A DNA stretch of 64,000 nt from Rhizopus arrhizus (taxonomy: Eukaryota > Mucoromycota > Mucoromycetes > Mucorales > Rhizopodaceae): contig JAKZZE010000013.1 of NCBI GenBank assembly GCA_024220505.1, positions 1,364,001-1,428,000 of the forward strand, given 5' to 3'. A program made the position numbers and the translations under genes. The notes beneath the pieces are model-generated. The model had not been told where the DNA came from, made no database searches, and saw only the letters and a program-made list of their open reading frames with translations. Numbering within the stretch: position 1 is the stretch's first letter; every line of letters begins with the position of its first letter. Below are positions 22,137 through 33,499 of the stretch, in pieces.

Positions 22137-24533
22137 TTATAAAGCTGGATTATTATTCAAGTCATAAAATTGATTTAATAATCCAACCATGTTTTTCTTT
22201 GTCATATTCCTATCCTGGCCATCTTCCTCTTCTTCGACTTCTTCAACTGTCGTAGGTCGTTTCCATGTATGATTTTCTTGTTCAAACGAGTCTCCCAATT
22301 GACTAGGAACTGCAGGAATACCATATTGATTTAACCTTATTGTAGATGGCTCAGCCAAGTCCTTTCTTTTCTCATTTTTAAATCTTTCAAGTCTCGATAA
22401 ATAAAGAGAGCCCGCTAGATCATTAGGTTCCCAGTTGGGATTGTTGGCCTATTGATAAAGAAAGTGTAAGCATTCTCTTAAGGAGACTTGTTTTTTACCT
22501 TGAAATTCAGAAAACTTTTTTCCATCTTTCCTTCTTTGCTCAAATAATATTCATCATCTATTGCAGCGCCTTGAACACCATACTTGACATTACCATGTCT
22601 TTCAAAATCAAATTGTGCAAAGCTACACACATAACCTAACCCATTCACATGAACCGTAAATTCTCTAAAGAAGTCAATAATCTGGTCTGCACTCTTTGGT
22701 AAAGAAAAGCAAAGCACGAGGGGGGCAAACAAGACACTGAGCAATTCCTGAAAGAAGAGTCCCACCTTGTAATCAAACAGCAAACAAAATTCCGCGCGCA
22801 CTTGGTCTGTGTGAAGTCTGTGTTTCCATTCAGTAGGCAAATAGTGGGTATGTTCAATGACCTGCTTCAAGAGTGTCTCGGGCTCAAACACTTGATTCTC
22901 ATCAGGTATCATTCCACGCGTCACAGCAAAGATTGTGCCTGTGATGCCCAAGTAAAATAGGACCGTGTTACTAGGTGTGATTTCAAAGCTCAATAAAGCT
23001 TCAGAATCAAACAAACTAAAGAGCGCCAATACACCAGCAAAGGATCCTGCAATGAATGAAATAAATCTTTTCTACAATTGTCAAAAAAAGTATTGAAAAA
23101 ATATTTATGGCGGTTACCTGGCTAAAAGTATTGTTTTTTCTTTAGGAAATTGATTGATATATAGATTGGCAAATTCATAACTTTGGCCAATACGCATACG
23201 AAACAAGTGAGGAAGTTCATTAAATTCACGAAATTTCCATTTTGCAAAAGGAGAATAAGTTCTTGAACCAATTTGGCCTGGATCTTTGTGATATTCCTAA
23301 TTGGGTAAAATAATGAGTTATCCTTGTGGGTGTATGTTCATCAAGTTATTACTTCAAAATATTTAAAGAAAAAGAACAGTAAAAGATAAATAAATATGAA
23401 GGGAGCTAAGGCACAATTCAATAGCCCCATAAATATGAATCTTCTTTTTAGCCTAATTTATTTTTGATCAGTTAAAAGAGCTGTACTAAAAGAAACGTTT
23501 ACCCTGCGACTAATATCTGCTTATTTTTTTCTTTCAAGAATCTCTTTCGTATTTGTCCTCTTTGATCAAAGACAAAGTCAAGTAAGCAAAATGACAAATT
23601 CCATTCAATGTCTTTTGTAAACAACTGTCTATTGTTTAAGTAGGGCAGTGGTATAGTCAAGTTCAACATTTCCTTATTTAAAAGTGCAATCAAATAATTC
23701 TCTTTACGCATAATTCTATTTGCTACATCATGCTCTGTAAGTCGAAGTGATGATTGCTCTGAAGTATTCGGATTTGTTTCTCGTATATCAATAATACGTT
23801 CCAAGACAGTTTGCCATGATACCGTCTGCATATCTTCCTATACAGGATATACTTGTTAAAAAGAAAAAGAATACTCTATTGCTTATTTACATCAGGTATA
23901 TTCAACAAAAAAATATAAAAGTTATGCATTTCACGTAATGCTGGTATATCAGTAATGAATCGAATCGCCTGCCATGTCCACCACAAGATAAACATGATCA
24001 AATATAAAAATTTAGTGCTTGATAGTTTGGATAAACATTGTGGGACAACCACTTCGCTTAGTGTATGATGTGAAGGGATTTCTGAATAGTTTACGCAGCC
24101 GATCAAAAAGGTTGAAAATACAATCATAAAAGCAAGCGTTCTATTAAAAGATGAGCACAAAGTATCGTTTTTCTTTCTGTACTCACAATAAATTTAATAA
24201 TCTTGCCAACAATATGCAATAAATCCCTTTTCCTTGGTAATATTCATATACTCTTTGAAAAAAATAATCCATGTTCTCTACATTCGCCCATCTCCACATG
24301 GTTCTGTCATGAGTAGAGACATGTTCCCTTGTAGAATGACGAGAGGTAGTAGTATTATTAGCATTTATTGCTGTCGTTGCTGTTTGTGGTCTTTCTAGAA
24401 TGAGTGAAGCAGGTGCTTCTAAATCTTCGTCTTCAGAGTATGGGTATTGTTGCTGTTGTTGTTCAACTTGACTTAAAGTATATTCTTCGTCTTCGTCTTC
24501 GGAATAATCTCTCAACAATCTTGAGCTGGACAT
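22137..24533 (-). CDS. ATG9: Autophagy-related protein 9 (lipid scramblase)
   Basis: Seven exons on the minus strand (24533-24187, 24140-23891, 23837-23503, 23452-23353, 23296-23118, 23066-22499, 22448-22137) encode about 696 residues. The start is [20 protein letters not shown]; the ORF extension to 24614 would add a spurious hydrophobic leader. Residues 1-90 are acidic and Gln-rich. The Atg9 core follows: [100 protein letters not shown] and [20 protein letters not shown]. Atg9 is the trimeric membrane scramblase carried by vesicles that seed the phagophore. The C-terminal tail is acidic ([14 protein letters not shown]). All frames close correctly. Confidence 0.95.
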
Positions 24534-24783
24534 TGTATTGATAACGACGAAAAAAAAAAAGAGAAAAAGAAAACAAGCGGAATATGAATGTTTAGCATGA
24601 ATACGAATCTTCATCCAGGTGATTCAGTCACATAGTCATGGTAATGAAATAGGGGGGGGAAGAAGATGACATTAATTAATCAAATAGCCATAACAATGAT
24701 GACCATTAATTAATTAAAAAGATCTATAAAAGAAATCTTTTTAATAAAAGAATACACTTGTTCTTTTTCTTCTTTTTCCAAAC
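24534..24783. promoter_or_regulatory. Divergent promoter of ATG9 and the secreted Kre9-like gene
   Basis: A 250 bp shared upstream region. It contains a G run (24652-24659), two ATTAATTAAT-like blocks (about 24672-24681 and 24707-24716), TATAAAAG (24726-24733) oriented toward the plus-strand gene, and a CT-rich tract before its ATG. Confidence 0.5.
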
Positions 24784-25352
24784 ATGCAACGTTATTTGAC
24801 ACTATTATTGTGGACCTTCTTGTATTACTTGGTCAAGGCGGATCAAATAAACATCATTCAGCCTCGCAGTTCTTCAGTCTATCATGTAAATGATGAAATA
24901 ACTATTAGTTATAATAGTAAGTAACATAAATCTCAATAGTAATAATAAAAATACAGACTTCCTAATTTATATTAGTTCGTTCTATGGGCATGACAAGAAT
25001 ATGGAGTACTCTAGTCACATTAACTCAAGCAGATAATAATCAAACTATCCAAGAATTTCCTTCATTGGCTTATAGTAATTCCAATGATAATAAGGATATC
25101 AATGATACCTGGGTAATTCCAGACAAAATGCCGAATGGAACTTATACGCTAACCGTTGCTGCAAAGTAAATTACAAAAAAAAAGAGGGGTGGGAAGATGA
25201 ACTAACCTGCCATTCATAGCATAACCTATCTTTGTTCTAAATCAAATGATGGCAGAGCACCATTTAAGCAATGCAAGGATGTATTGTATCAAAGCTCTGT
25301 ATTTACTATTTTAAATAGTTCGCAAAATAGATTGCCTTATAAGAATGTTTGA
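24784..25352 (+). CDS. Small secreted Kre9/Knh1-like N-terminal domain protein
   Basis: Three exons (24784-24916, 24976-25165, 25220-25352) with GT-AG introns give 151 residues. The signal peptide is MQRYLTLLLWTFLYYLVKA. The rest resembles the Ser-Thr-rich GPI-anchored / Kre9-Knh1 N-terminal domain: QINIIQPRSSSVYHVNDEIT, TLVTLTQADNNQTIQEFPSL, TWVIPDKMPNGTYTLTVAA, then SSVFTILNSSQ. Several N-glycosylation sequons (NQT, NDT, NGT) are present. There is no obvious GPI signal or second membrane segment, so it is probably secreted or wall-associated. Its cell-wall role is inferred from the family only. Confidence 0.75.
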
Positions 25353-25572
25353 ACATCATCTAGAAATTTCCCATTTCCTACTCTTTGTTCTTTAGCTGTT
25401 TCCTTTTCCCTGCTTTTTCTTTCTATCTTTCAAGAAATATGTTGCTTTTTTCGATCACTGCTTTTTTCTTTATCGTTTTTTGTACAAACAAAACATTATT
25501 TACATCTGTAAAACAATAAAAAAAACTTGAAAAGCGTAAATATTTTTTTTATGTTCAACATCTTTCATTTAG

Positions 25573-26110
25573 GCAAATGAGATTGAACAAGATTTATCTA
25601 GGCTACTTGACTCAATTGAGAAGTTATTAGAAGCATTGACTGCTTGGTCATTAGGCAAGAATTCAAAAATTCAAATTTGTGAAAATTATGATGCATTGGA
25701 ATTGCATCTTTCAAATCTAACCCGTGCGCTTCAATCTGTAACAAAATCGACAGAGTAAGGAATCATATTAAAAGGTTTGCACTTGTTATTTACAAAGTAT
25801 ATATTATAGAAAAGACACACTAGACGATAATTTACGCATATATATCAATGAAATCTTGCCAATCACCCATTCCTCCGGCACAATGCACTCTACCAAAGAT
25901 GCCATACTCAAATTACTTCGAGCCATAAAACTAAAATTGGTCATTTTGCACAAACGATGTGATTCGATCCCAGCTCATTCTGCTTTATCCAAAACCAAAT
26001 TAAATAATCGTTTTATTCAACGGGCTATAGAGAGAATCACCTTGCAAGAAAAATTGACAGAAAATACCCTGATTTGTAGCGATAAATCCGCATTGACATC
26101 CTTCCAACAA

Positions 26111-26169
<59 letters not shown>

Positions 26170-27436
26170 AAGAAAGAAAGGATTTGCTAAATTGTAAATA
26201 AAATCCATCATAAAATAGATGAAAAAATAGAACTATATTTAAAAAAAGGCGATAAATTGAAAATGATTCTTTTCAACAAAAAGGATTTGAGCTTATCGAG
26301 TATTCGTCAATCGTTTGAACGAGACTTTGATGAAGTGTCTGAATCAGCAATCTACGTGCTAGATTCATGTTTTAATATAGAGTATGAAATGAAAGACACA
26401 TCTGAAATTAAGCCTTACTCTGTCATCTCAATAAAAGGCAAGTGTCCTAAGAGAAAATACAGGAGCACATAATTCAACCTTTCTTACCTGGTACCTGCTT
26501 TACACAGAAACAAACAACATACAGCAAAATGTAATGAATGAAGTAAAAGCTATATTCGAACAAAATATGCAAAAGTCGGTACAAGATTGTATAAAATACG
26601 TCTCAAGCTTACAAAGAGACAACCGAGAAGAAGAAACCCAATCTCTGCGTCATGAGCTGAATACTCTACGGCAAACGTATAACAACTATCAACAAGAATC
26701 AAAATGTATGATTGAACAGCTACAAGAAAAAATCAAAAAGCAATCTCGATTAGAGATGGGAGAAGGCAAGGAGATTACGCAAAAAGCCTCGCTCTTGATC
26801 ACAAACAGGTTGGAAGTCTTACAAGAAGACGTTGAGCAGTTTAAGCAAGATATCGCGCAGCGCCGTTATAGGCCATCCAAAATACGTTTGAAGCATTGCA
26901 TTGATGAGTCTGGACTTTTAGAGAAAGAAATTCAAGAATTAGAAGAGTGCCTAAAGACGTACAAACCAGCATGGAAAAAGTCGTGGGAAGCAGAACTTCA
27001 GCATATTGTTCTAGAGCAACAGTTTCTAAAAGATCAAGAAGCTCTTTTGGCCGACCTTAAAGAAGAACACCAAGCTGTAGTTGACGTTTTAAAACAAGCT
27101 ACTCAGATTTCCGAAATTCACGAGCGCAAAAAACAACAGAAGCACGACGGGCTTGACTGTAGACTAACTCGAGAGGAAAAGTTGGATGGTATGGCCAGTG
27201 TCATGAAGCAAGTAACTGCAATTCATATAGATCATGAAAGTCGATTGAAAGCACTAGATGAAGCAGAAAAGATGAGATTCAAAACGTTGGCTCAGAATAT
27301 GGATGTCTTTGAAAGAGAACTCTTGAATTTTGTATGCTTAAAAAAGCTAAAAAATATAGGAGGACCAGAGGCTGTTGATAGGCAAAGAGAGAGAAAAAAT
27401 AAAGCTGTCTTAAAATTCATGTTTGCAGAACAGTAA
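25573..27436 (+). CDS. BUD6: Bud6/Aip3 actin-nucleation-promoting factor (5' end unresolved)
   Basis: Exons recognised are 25573-25754, 25810-26111, 26219-26437 and 26463-27436, about 558 residues plus a missing N-terminus. Exon 1 here has the Aip3 start (LSRLLDSIEKLLEALTAWSL). Then come KIELYLKKGDKLKMILFNKK and SESAIYVLDSCFNIEYEMKD, matching the Aip3 sensor-like segment, and a long coiled coil containing KTYKPAWKKSWEAELQHIVL and EQQFLKDQEALLADLKEEHQ, the conserved Bud6 core. Bud6 binds actin and formins at polarity sites. The first coding exon upstream of 25573 could not be placed (acceptor TTTAG at 25568-25572). The junction 26437/26463 needs a 25-nt GC-AG intron, discussed in the findings. 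Confidence 0.85.
26112..26218 (+). other. BUD6 intron carrying a 54-nt adenine run
   Basis: The intron starts GTAAAA and ends AAAATAG. It contains an uninterrupted A run at 26114-26167 followed by a short GAAA repeat. The run begins right at the 5' splice site, which is unusual. Its length may be inexact in the assembly. Confidence 0.7.
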
Positions 27437-29694
27437 ATTAATATCACTCCAGAAATGAATACTCTTCAAGTCTTGCTATAGATATAGCAATTACTTTATA
27501 CTTTTATCCTCTTCTATATGTGACAGTTTGATTAAAAGCATTATGAAAATCTATCCATTTTTTGCATCTTTAAAAATTTGAAGAAATGATATCTTCTAGG
27601 ATAGGGCTATGAACTGCTATAATACATTAAAAATTATCGTATTTATTTTAATGATTTCTGTAATGTTGTGTGAGATTGATCAAAAGATTCTTAAACTAAT
27701 AATTTGACGGTATATCGTATAGTATTTCGTGCTATATACGGTGTACAGTCCCACACAATGTGTAGCGTACTACCTCGGGCCCCTAAACTATATTATTATA
27801 TTTTAAAACGTACTTTATATTGAATCGGCCCTTCTCTCGTCCTTACTCAATAAAGAGGTTCAAGAGATTCATCGATTGTTTGACTTATTAGTCTTATTAC
27901 TCAAGAGATACAACACTTCTATTCCACAAAAATGCCATAACACTTGTAATTTTAGTAACGAAAGCCCAGGATATACATTTTGCTTACATAATCTGAGACT
28001 TTGATTAAGCATTATATCATTTGACATGACATCTGCTCTATCACAATCCGTTTGATGCGAATAACATTAAAAAGAAACACAAATAGCATACGGCTAGTCT
28101 ATAAGCTCAATGTGTTTTAATTACATCTCATCTTTTTTAAGCTTTTCCATGATCAAATAATATACTTCTAACAAGCATTTGGGTATTCAATATGTCTAGT
28201 CCGTTTTTTCAGATTCAATAAAATAGTCAAATTGTAACAAGTGACTACGTGGACTGTATTTAATAATTTGATCAACAACAGATACTTGAGATGATTTGTA
28301 TGTATGATAGCGTTCAGGTTTCTAATTTGATATGTTTTGTACTTTTGTCTTTTTTGGTGTCTTCACAGCCCAATAAGCGCTTTAGTTGTTCTCTTGATGT
28401 GTACGTAACAAAATTGTAGCAATCAGTTTCTACATTAAACGGGTTTATATCAATAAATTTCAATATCTCATTCATCATATCATCTTTGTTGCTCGAACCA
28501 TGAGACATGCTTAAGGCATGATAGTTATCCACATTTAAAACTTGATTCTATTCGCCTGATTTAGGAAAGACAGCTGATCTTGCAGGTGGAAAGTTTAGAA
28601 GAGTATGAGCACTATTGGCGATATTATTATCATTAGCGATTGTATGTTTGTCTTGTGTATGTGTGTCTTCAATTCTGAATGGCCTTTGAAAATATCCCAG
28701 AATTTAGGACAGACATCGTACTTGGTAGCAGAATGTTGTTTTATAAAAATTAATTCAAAAAACACAATTCTAATCATAGGATTTTCTTACAATTCGTTTG
28801 GCACCATCTTCAGTAAACACTTGGTTCCTAAATGAAAATTACTAAATAAATATTCTTATTCCTAAATGTTACTCCTTTTGAGGCCTTTTTTATTTATTTA
28901 TTTAATGCTAATATCTTTAATATCAAAGACAATCAGTGCAACGCAATCAAATATTATTAGATACTAATAGTGTAAGTATATAGAAAAGTAGACTTATCAG
29001 TATGTATATTTTACCAAAATAGACTGATGAATAAGGAGCAAGTGCTTATATTAAGTCATAGAGAAATCTTCATAATAGCTTGTAGCATTTAGTCATTTTC
29101 ATGGTATAGAAAAGTATAAAAACTCTGTATATATTATTAAATAAAATCAGATATAATCTTGGGGCTTATCGAAATCTAAATTTTAATTTTTTTGTGAACA
29201 AAACAACCATTACAAGTATATTGGCGATTTGTATTCGATGACATTCCATTTGATCTCACTACTGTCCATAACCAAATTTTGCTTATGACTGGGTCAATGC
29301 GATCTAATGCGCTGAATTTACTGTTAAAGTACTCGCATATCTCCAAGTTGGTTGATTTTATTTTGTCCATCTGAAGAAGTTCACCGCTGTCTAACACACG
29401 ACTTTATTCATTTATTCATTATAATAAAAACTGGCTTTCTAGCCCTGAGATATTTGCAGATAATAAAGTGAGAAAAAAGAAAGGGAATAGTACTTGAAAA
29501 CTAGTGAATGAGTCTATATGTAACCTCTTTATTAGATTTCAAGACGAGAGAGAGAACCCATTTAATCAAACTACGCCTTTATATAGGAAATGAAATTATT
29601 CAGGGACCGATGTGAGTTCAAGGTCAATTTTAGTATTGAGCTTGAACATTATAAATATTGTATATTCAACTTGATTTTAAATTCATAAAAAAAA
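27437..29694. other. Long stretch without a supported gene
   Basis: Two minus-strand ORFs look weakly protein-like: 28314-28532 (NYHALSMSHGSSNKDDMMNE) and 29176-29400 (SGELLQMDKIKSTNLEICEY, RQYTCNGCFVHKKIKI). Both lack recognisable domains and may be exon remnants of one lost gene. 29450-29694 is probably the LINE 5' untranslated region. Nothing else is recognised. Confidence 0.35.
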
Positions 29695-31011
29695 ATGACT
29701 CAGGACAATACATCGGTACCATGGAGTACCGTTGTAGCCAAAGGCTTACAAGCCACGGTAATAACACCTACCAAACGTTCACCTTTCTTCTCTGGTTCCG
29801 AACACAAGATGACGGCACACACCATTTATGAAGATGATGACATCAGCAAGTTCATTCTTGCGCAGAAAGCCCAGTCTATCGTTCAACAGGCCTTGGCACC
29901 AGGATCTGTTTTATTCTCTTTGCCATCTCAGCTGTTTGATCATTACACCGATGCATACAAACTGATTGAAGAACAATTGGGCGAGGCCATGGGTTTTCGC
30001 AACATTAGCAGATTTGACGTTCGATCCAACTCGAAGGACCTTCTGATTGAGGTTAAATTTACCTTGGCTTCCAGTGTCCAGAAGGCTCTTACTGTAGGAT
30101 TCAACTACAAAAACCTGAACTTCAAAGGTGCACCTGCTACGGGTGAACAGCAACGTAATTTAGTCAGGGTCCAACTTAGCATGCTGCCTATTTCCGACCA
30201 GACTACGTTCTTGGACGATTTACTCCTGTCATTACGCCATTATGGAAAAGTATATCAGATCAAGCAATACAAGTGTCGTGGATATTTTGAAGGGGACGTT
30301 TCTCTTATGATAGATGTTTCGACTGCCAGTACTGACGATTTTGAAGATATTATCCCGATTCAACCTTTGCAGCGTATGTTATATTTGGAAGCTTGGGATA
30401 TCCACGTCCCGGCTACTTACAAAGGAGCTCCTCCTGTTTGCCATTATTGCCGAAAATCGGGACATGTTAAAGCCAAATGTCCAGTATTGGCTAGTCATGT
30501 TTGCTATTCTTGTGGGAAGTCAGGCCACACTCGCCGTTTTTGCAAAAAGAAGGAATTGACGGAGAGTGAAGAGTTGGATACATACCTTGCGGCATCTCAA
30601 CAGTCATTGTCTCAGGAGCGCAACAAGACCGGGAAAGGTTCGGCTGTCACTGAGAGACGCCCAAGTTTACACGACGACGTTTTGAACAAGAATGAAGACA
30701 CTTTGGATCGCCCGGTCTTAACTGACTTGATGCAACATGATGAAAATACCATGGCGGTAGACAAAGATGATTGTCCCCCATACAATCCCGACGACCCCTC
30801 CGGCCCACTTGCTTCGAAACATGCTCCTGCAACTGTCAGATCTATAATGCCCGTGGATACATCGACCGAGATGTCTACCACAGATGGCACTGATTCTACC
30901 ATGACTGAAACTACCTCGTCAGTAAACACTTCTTTGATCTCTGCCTTGCCCTCTGGTTTTGATAGTTCGATTACACCTGATAGCACCTCGCCGAGCTCTT
31001 CACGCTTATGA
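29695..31011 (+). CDS. LINE ORF1, Gag-like zinc-knuckle protein
   Basis: 438 residues, intact. Residues 1-240 have no named domain here, although basic and hydrophobic alternation (ISRFDVRSNSKDLLIEVKFT, SDQTTFLDDLLLSLRHYGKV) suggests an RNA-binding fold. Two CCHC knuckles follow, CHYCRKSGHVKAKC and CYSCGKSGHTRRFC (about residues 250-285). The C-terminal third is Ser/Thr/Asp-rich and probably disordered. The protein is expected to coat the element RNA. The stop overlaps the ORF2 start, consistent with coupled reinitiation. Confidence 0.85.
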   Translation: MTQDNTSVPWSTVVAKGLQATVITPTKRSPFFSGSEHKMTAHTIYEDDDISKFILAQKAQSIVQQALAPGSVLFSLPSQLFDHYTDAYKLIEEQLGEAMGFRNISRFDVRSNSKDLLIEVKFTLASSVQKALTVGFNYKNLNFKGAPATGEQQRNLVRVQLSMLPISDQTTFLDDLLLSLRHYGKVYQIKQYKCRGYFEGDVSLMIDVSTASTDDFEDIIPIQPLQRMLYLEAWDIHVPATYKGAPPVCHYCRKSGHVKAKCPVLASHVCYSCGKSGHTRRFCKKKELTESEELDTYLAASQQSLSQERNKTGKGSAVTERRPSLHDDVLNKNEDTLDRPVLTDLMQHDENTMAVDKDDCPPYNPDDPSGPLASKHAPATVRSIMPVDTSTEMSTTDGTDSTMTETTSSVNTSLISALPSGFDSSITPDSTSPSSSRL

Positions 31012-32704
31012 GGAACAAATTCATCCGAATTGCTTCCTTAAATGCTCGTAGCATTTTCAAGGAAGCCAACAAACCTATGCAAAAAGAATTTATGTCTCAT
31101 TTACGCTCACTCTCTTTAAATATCGATATTTTATGCCTACAGGAAATCTCCTCCTTTCGTTCACAAGACCATCTTACGTCCGATCAAATCCGTTATATCT
31201 CTACATTTATGTTTCCTCGCTGCTCTGTCGTTGTTTCCAAACATTGTGCTATCATCTCTCTCAAGCCTGCGTATGATCTTACAGATTCCTCAATATCCTT
31301 GGATGAACGCTCTGTCTTCGCGACCGTCCGGGATACTCAAGGCCATTTAATATGCAATATTGCCAATGTCTATGCCCCAGCACAGCGCGCGGATCGTCTC
31401 TCCTTTTTTGACTCATTCCTCTCGTTACCTTTTGTGGCTAAGGTTCAAGATGATCCCTGGTTCCTCGTCGGGGATTTTAATCTTTCCATATGGAAGCTTT
31501 CAACTGTCGCTCATCCTAGGGTTCGTCCTTGGTATGATTGGACACGACAATTCTTCCATAATTGTGCTACAGATCAATCACATACATTTATCAGAGGTAA
31601 AGTCCGTTCCACAATTGATTATATTTTCGCTACTCGTTCTCTATCTAGCTACGTGACATCCACACAGCTACATTATCTTCCTGCCGAATGGACAGATCAC
31701 TGCCTCCTTACCGTTGATTTCTTTCGTGATCGCACTGATCTAGGCCCTGGAGTTTGGCGTTTTAATCCGACCTTGCTACTGGATGAATCCTTTCTTACTC
31801 TATTGGATGTTACAACCGACCTCTTTTTTGACGAATCTACATCTCTGTCTCGTCTTTCCTCACAAGAACAATGGGAGTCGTTTAAGCAGGTATTAAAATG
31901 TACAGCTAAAAAATATAGCAAGTCCACCAAAGCCCGAACGCAACACACTGTTTCCAAATTACAGAAGGAACGCCAGTGCCTGTCTGCTCAGATATCCGGT
32001 GCTTCCCAACCATCGCCCTCACAGACCAATGAAATTCATCGTCTCGAGAAGCTCATCGATAAGCGCACTCGTCAAGAGACGTGCCAACAGATGCTCCGAT
32101 CGGCCACACGCTGGCTTGACAAGGGTGAACAGAATAACAAATACTTTTACAGAGTCATCAAAGAAAGACAAATACAACAAACCATTCAACGTCTACGTTG
32201 CTCAACTACTGGAGACATCCTGGAGTCTAACTCTGATCTTTTGCGGGAGGCTACCAGCTTTTATCAACGCTTGTACACGCCTGACACCATTGATACCACT
32301 GCAGTAGAGGATTTGCTCGCTCATATCCCATCGGATAACATGCTTTCTGCCGATCAAGCGCAGCATCTTCTAGCTGAACCTACCAATAGCGATCTTGTCT
32401 CCCTCTTGGAACACACTCCCCATGGTAAAAGTCCTGGCCTGGATGGTATTCCCTTTGAGGTTTACAGGTACTTGAGCTCCACGTCTGTCCCTTTCTGTGA
32501 GCTGTTTCTTCAGATACTGAAAGATGCTCTCCGTGGCATATTCCCTGAATCTTGGCAACATACTCGAATGGTGTTATTGTTCAAAAAAGGCGATCCTTCT
32601 CTTTTAGCTAACTGGCGTCCTTTATCTTTAATCAACACTGACGCGAAACTGTTTACAAAGCTGTTGGCGAATCGCTTTAATCGCGTGCTACCCCGCTTGA
32701 TCAA
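29695..32704 (+). mobile_element. LINE (non-LTR retrotransposon), 3' truncated
   Basis: ORF1 is nucleic-acid-binding with two CCHC knuckles and overlaps ORF2 by ATGA (31008-31011). ORF2 starts with an APE-type endonuclease and enters the reverse transcriptase, but stops being LINE-like in NPYQT near 32720, where a Tc1 fragment is joined. The rest of the RT, the 3' UTR and any poly(A) tail are missing. The 5' end is not defined; it probably lies within 29450-29694. Confidence 0.85.
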
Positions 32705-32984
32705 CCCTTACCAAACAGAGTACCTCCAAAAACAATCTTATACTGTTTTACAATGGCCTGCACAATCTCCGGACTTAAACCCTATCGAAAATATGTGGTC
32801 ATTGCTGAAAAGGAGACTTAATGACTATGAAACCGCACCAAAAGGCATGAACGAGCTTTATGAACGTGTGACTAAGGTTTGGTACGACCTTATGAAGCCG
32901 GAAGAGTGTCAAAAAGTTATAGAAAGTATGCCACAACGTATACAAAAGTGTATTCAGAACAAAGAACGTTGGACAGACTATTAA
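31008..32984 (+). CDS. Chimeric ORF: LINE endonuclease/RT fused to a Tc1 transposase C-terminus
   Basis: 658 codons without interruption. Residues 1-240 are an APE-like endonuclease: IASLNARSIFKEANK, ILCLQEISSF (metal-binding Glu), VYAPAQ, LVGDFNLSIW, TIDYIFATRS and WTDHCLLTVDF. From about residue 450 the reverse transcriptase begins (HTPHGKSPGLDGIPFEVYRY, RMVLLFKKGDPSLLANWRPL), reaching NRVLPRLINPYQT. The catalytic DD motif is absent. Near 32720 the frame passes without a stop into QWPAQSPDLNPIENMWSLLK and ends CQKVIESMPQRIQKCIQ, the end of a Tc1 DDE transposase including its catalytic Glu. Neither enzyme can be functional. It may be only an accidental open frame. Confidence 0.85.
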   Translation: MRNKFIRIASLNARSIFKEANKPMQKEFMSHLRSLSLNIDILCLQEISSFRSQDHLTSDQIRYISTFMFPRCSVVVSKHCAIISLKPAYDLTDSSISLDERSVFATVRDTQGHLICNIANVYAPAQRADRLSFFDSFLSLPFVAKVQDDPWFLVGDFNLSIWKLSTVAHPRVRPWYDWTRQFFHNCATDQSHTFIRGKVRSTIDYIFATRSLSSYVTSTQLHYLPAEWTDHCLLTVDFFRDRTDLGPGVWRFNPTLLLDESFLTLLDVTTDLFFDESTSLSRLSSQEQWESFKQVLKCTAKKYSKSTKARTQHTVSKLQKERQCLSAQISGASQPSPSQTNEIHRLEKLIDKRTRQETCQQMLRSATRWLDKGEQNNKYFYRVIKERQIQQTIQRLRCSTTGDILESNSDLLREATSFYQRLYTPDTIDTTAVEDLLAHIPSDNMLSADQAQHLLAEPTNSDLVSLLEHTPHGKSPGLDGIPFEVYRYLSSTSVPFCELFLQILKDALRGIFPESWQHTRMVLLFKKGDPSLLANWRPLSLINTDAKLFTKLLANRFNRVLPRLINPYQTEYLQKQSYTVLQWPAQSPDLNPIENMWSLLKRRLNDYETAPKGMNELYERVTKVWYDLMKPEECQKVIESMPQRIQKCIQNKERWTDY

Positions 32985-33234
32985 TAATAAATAAATAAAG
33001 ATATTCCGATTTTTTCAATATGCTCCCAAAAGTGTCCCAATGCACCGCTCGTTTTGTATATGATTTATCTCCGCCTGCGCTACATCAATTGAGACGTAAC
33101 TTGTACCACGTACATCTACACTACCGTAGCTTTCAAATGAGGTACAACAAGACATATTTTATGCAAATAGCAATAGCACCAATGACAATGAAAGACAAAA
33201 TTACAAAACATTGGGACACTTTTGGGAGTCACTG
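32730..33234 (+). mobile_element. Tc1/mariner fragment, 3' end with complete 214-bp terminal repeat
   Basis: It holds the last about 80 codons of a Tc1 transposase (in the chimeric ORF) followed by a terminal repeat region 33021-33234. The outer end CATTGGGACACTTTTGGGAG...CACTG precedes TA (33235-33236). The inner end TGCTCCCAAAAGTGTCCCAATG (33021-) is its inverted copy. The left half of the element is missing. Confidence 0.8.
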
Positions 33235-33236
33235 TA

Positions 33237-33497
33237 ACTGATGACAAATAGATAATGGTTACGTGTTCCTCCATTGTTATCTTTGTCATCGTAAGCATTT
33301 ATCCATAGAATACTCGTATATGATTGGCTGCGATTGACTGTGATTTAGTCCCTGGATTTAATATAATTTAACCGTGCAATTACGCAGCATCTTATTCTTA
33401 ATGAAGATTTATCCGAATTAACCTGTAGCCTATCTATTGGATATATTTTACATGTAGCTTATTAATACTGTTTTCATATCGAGTTATGAATGATGGA
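33237..33497. other. Spacer between Tc1 elements, nothing recognised
   Basis: 260 bp with no ORF. It matches neither the LINE reverse transcriptase before it nor the chromovirus polymerase that resumes after the next Tc1 element. Confidence 0.4.
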
Positions 33498-33499
33498 TA

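Noticed and set aside
24534..24614. Hydrophobic leader of ATG9
   Set aside because: Starting at 24614 would add a Phe-rich leader unlike any Atg9. The [16 protein letters not shown] start fits the acidic N-terminus.
26017..26211. Minus-strand poly-Phe ORF
   Set aside because: Artefact of the A54 tract in the BUD6 intron.
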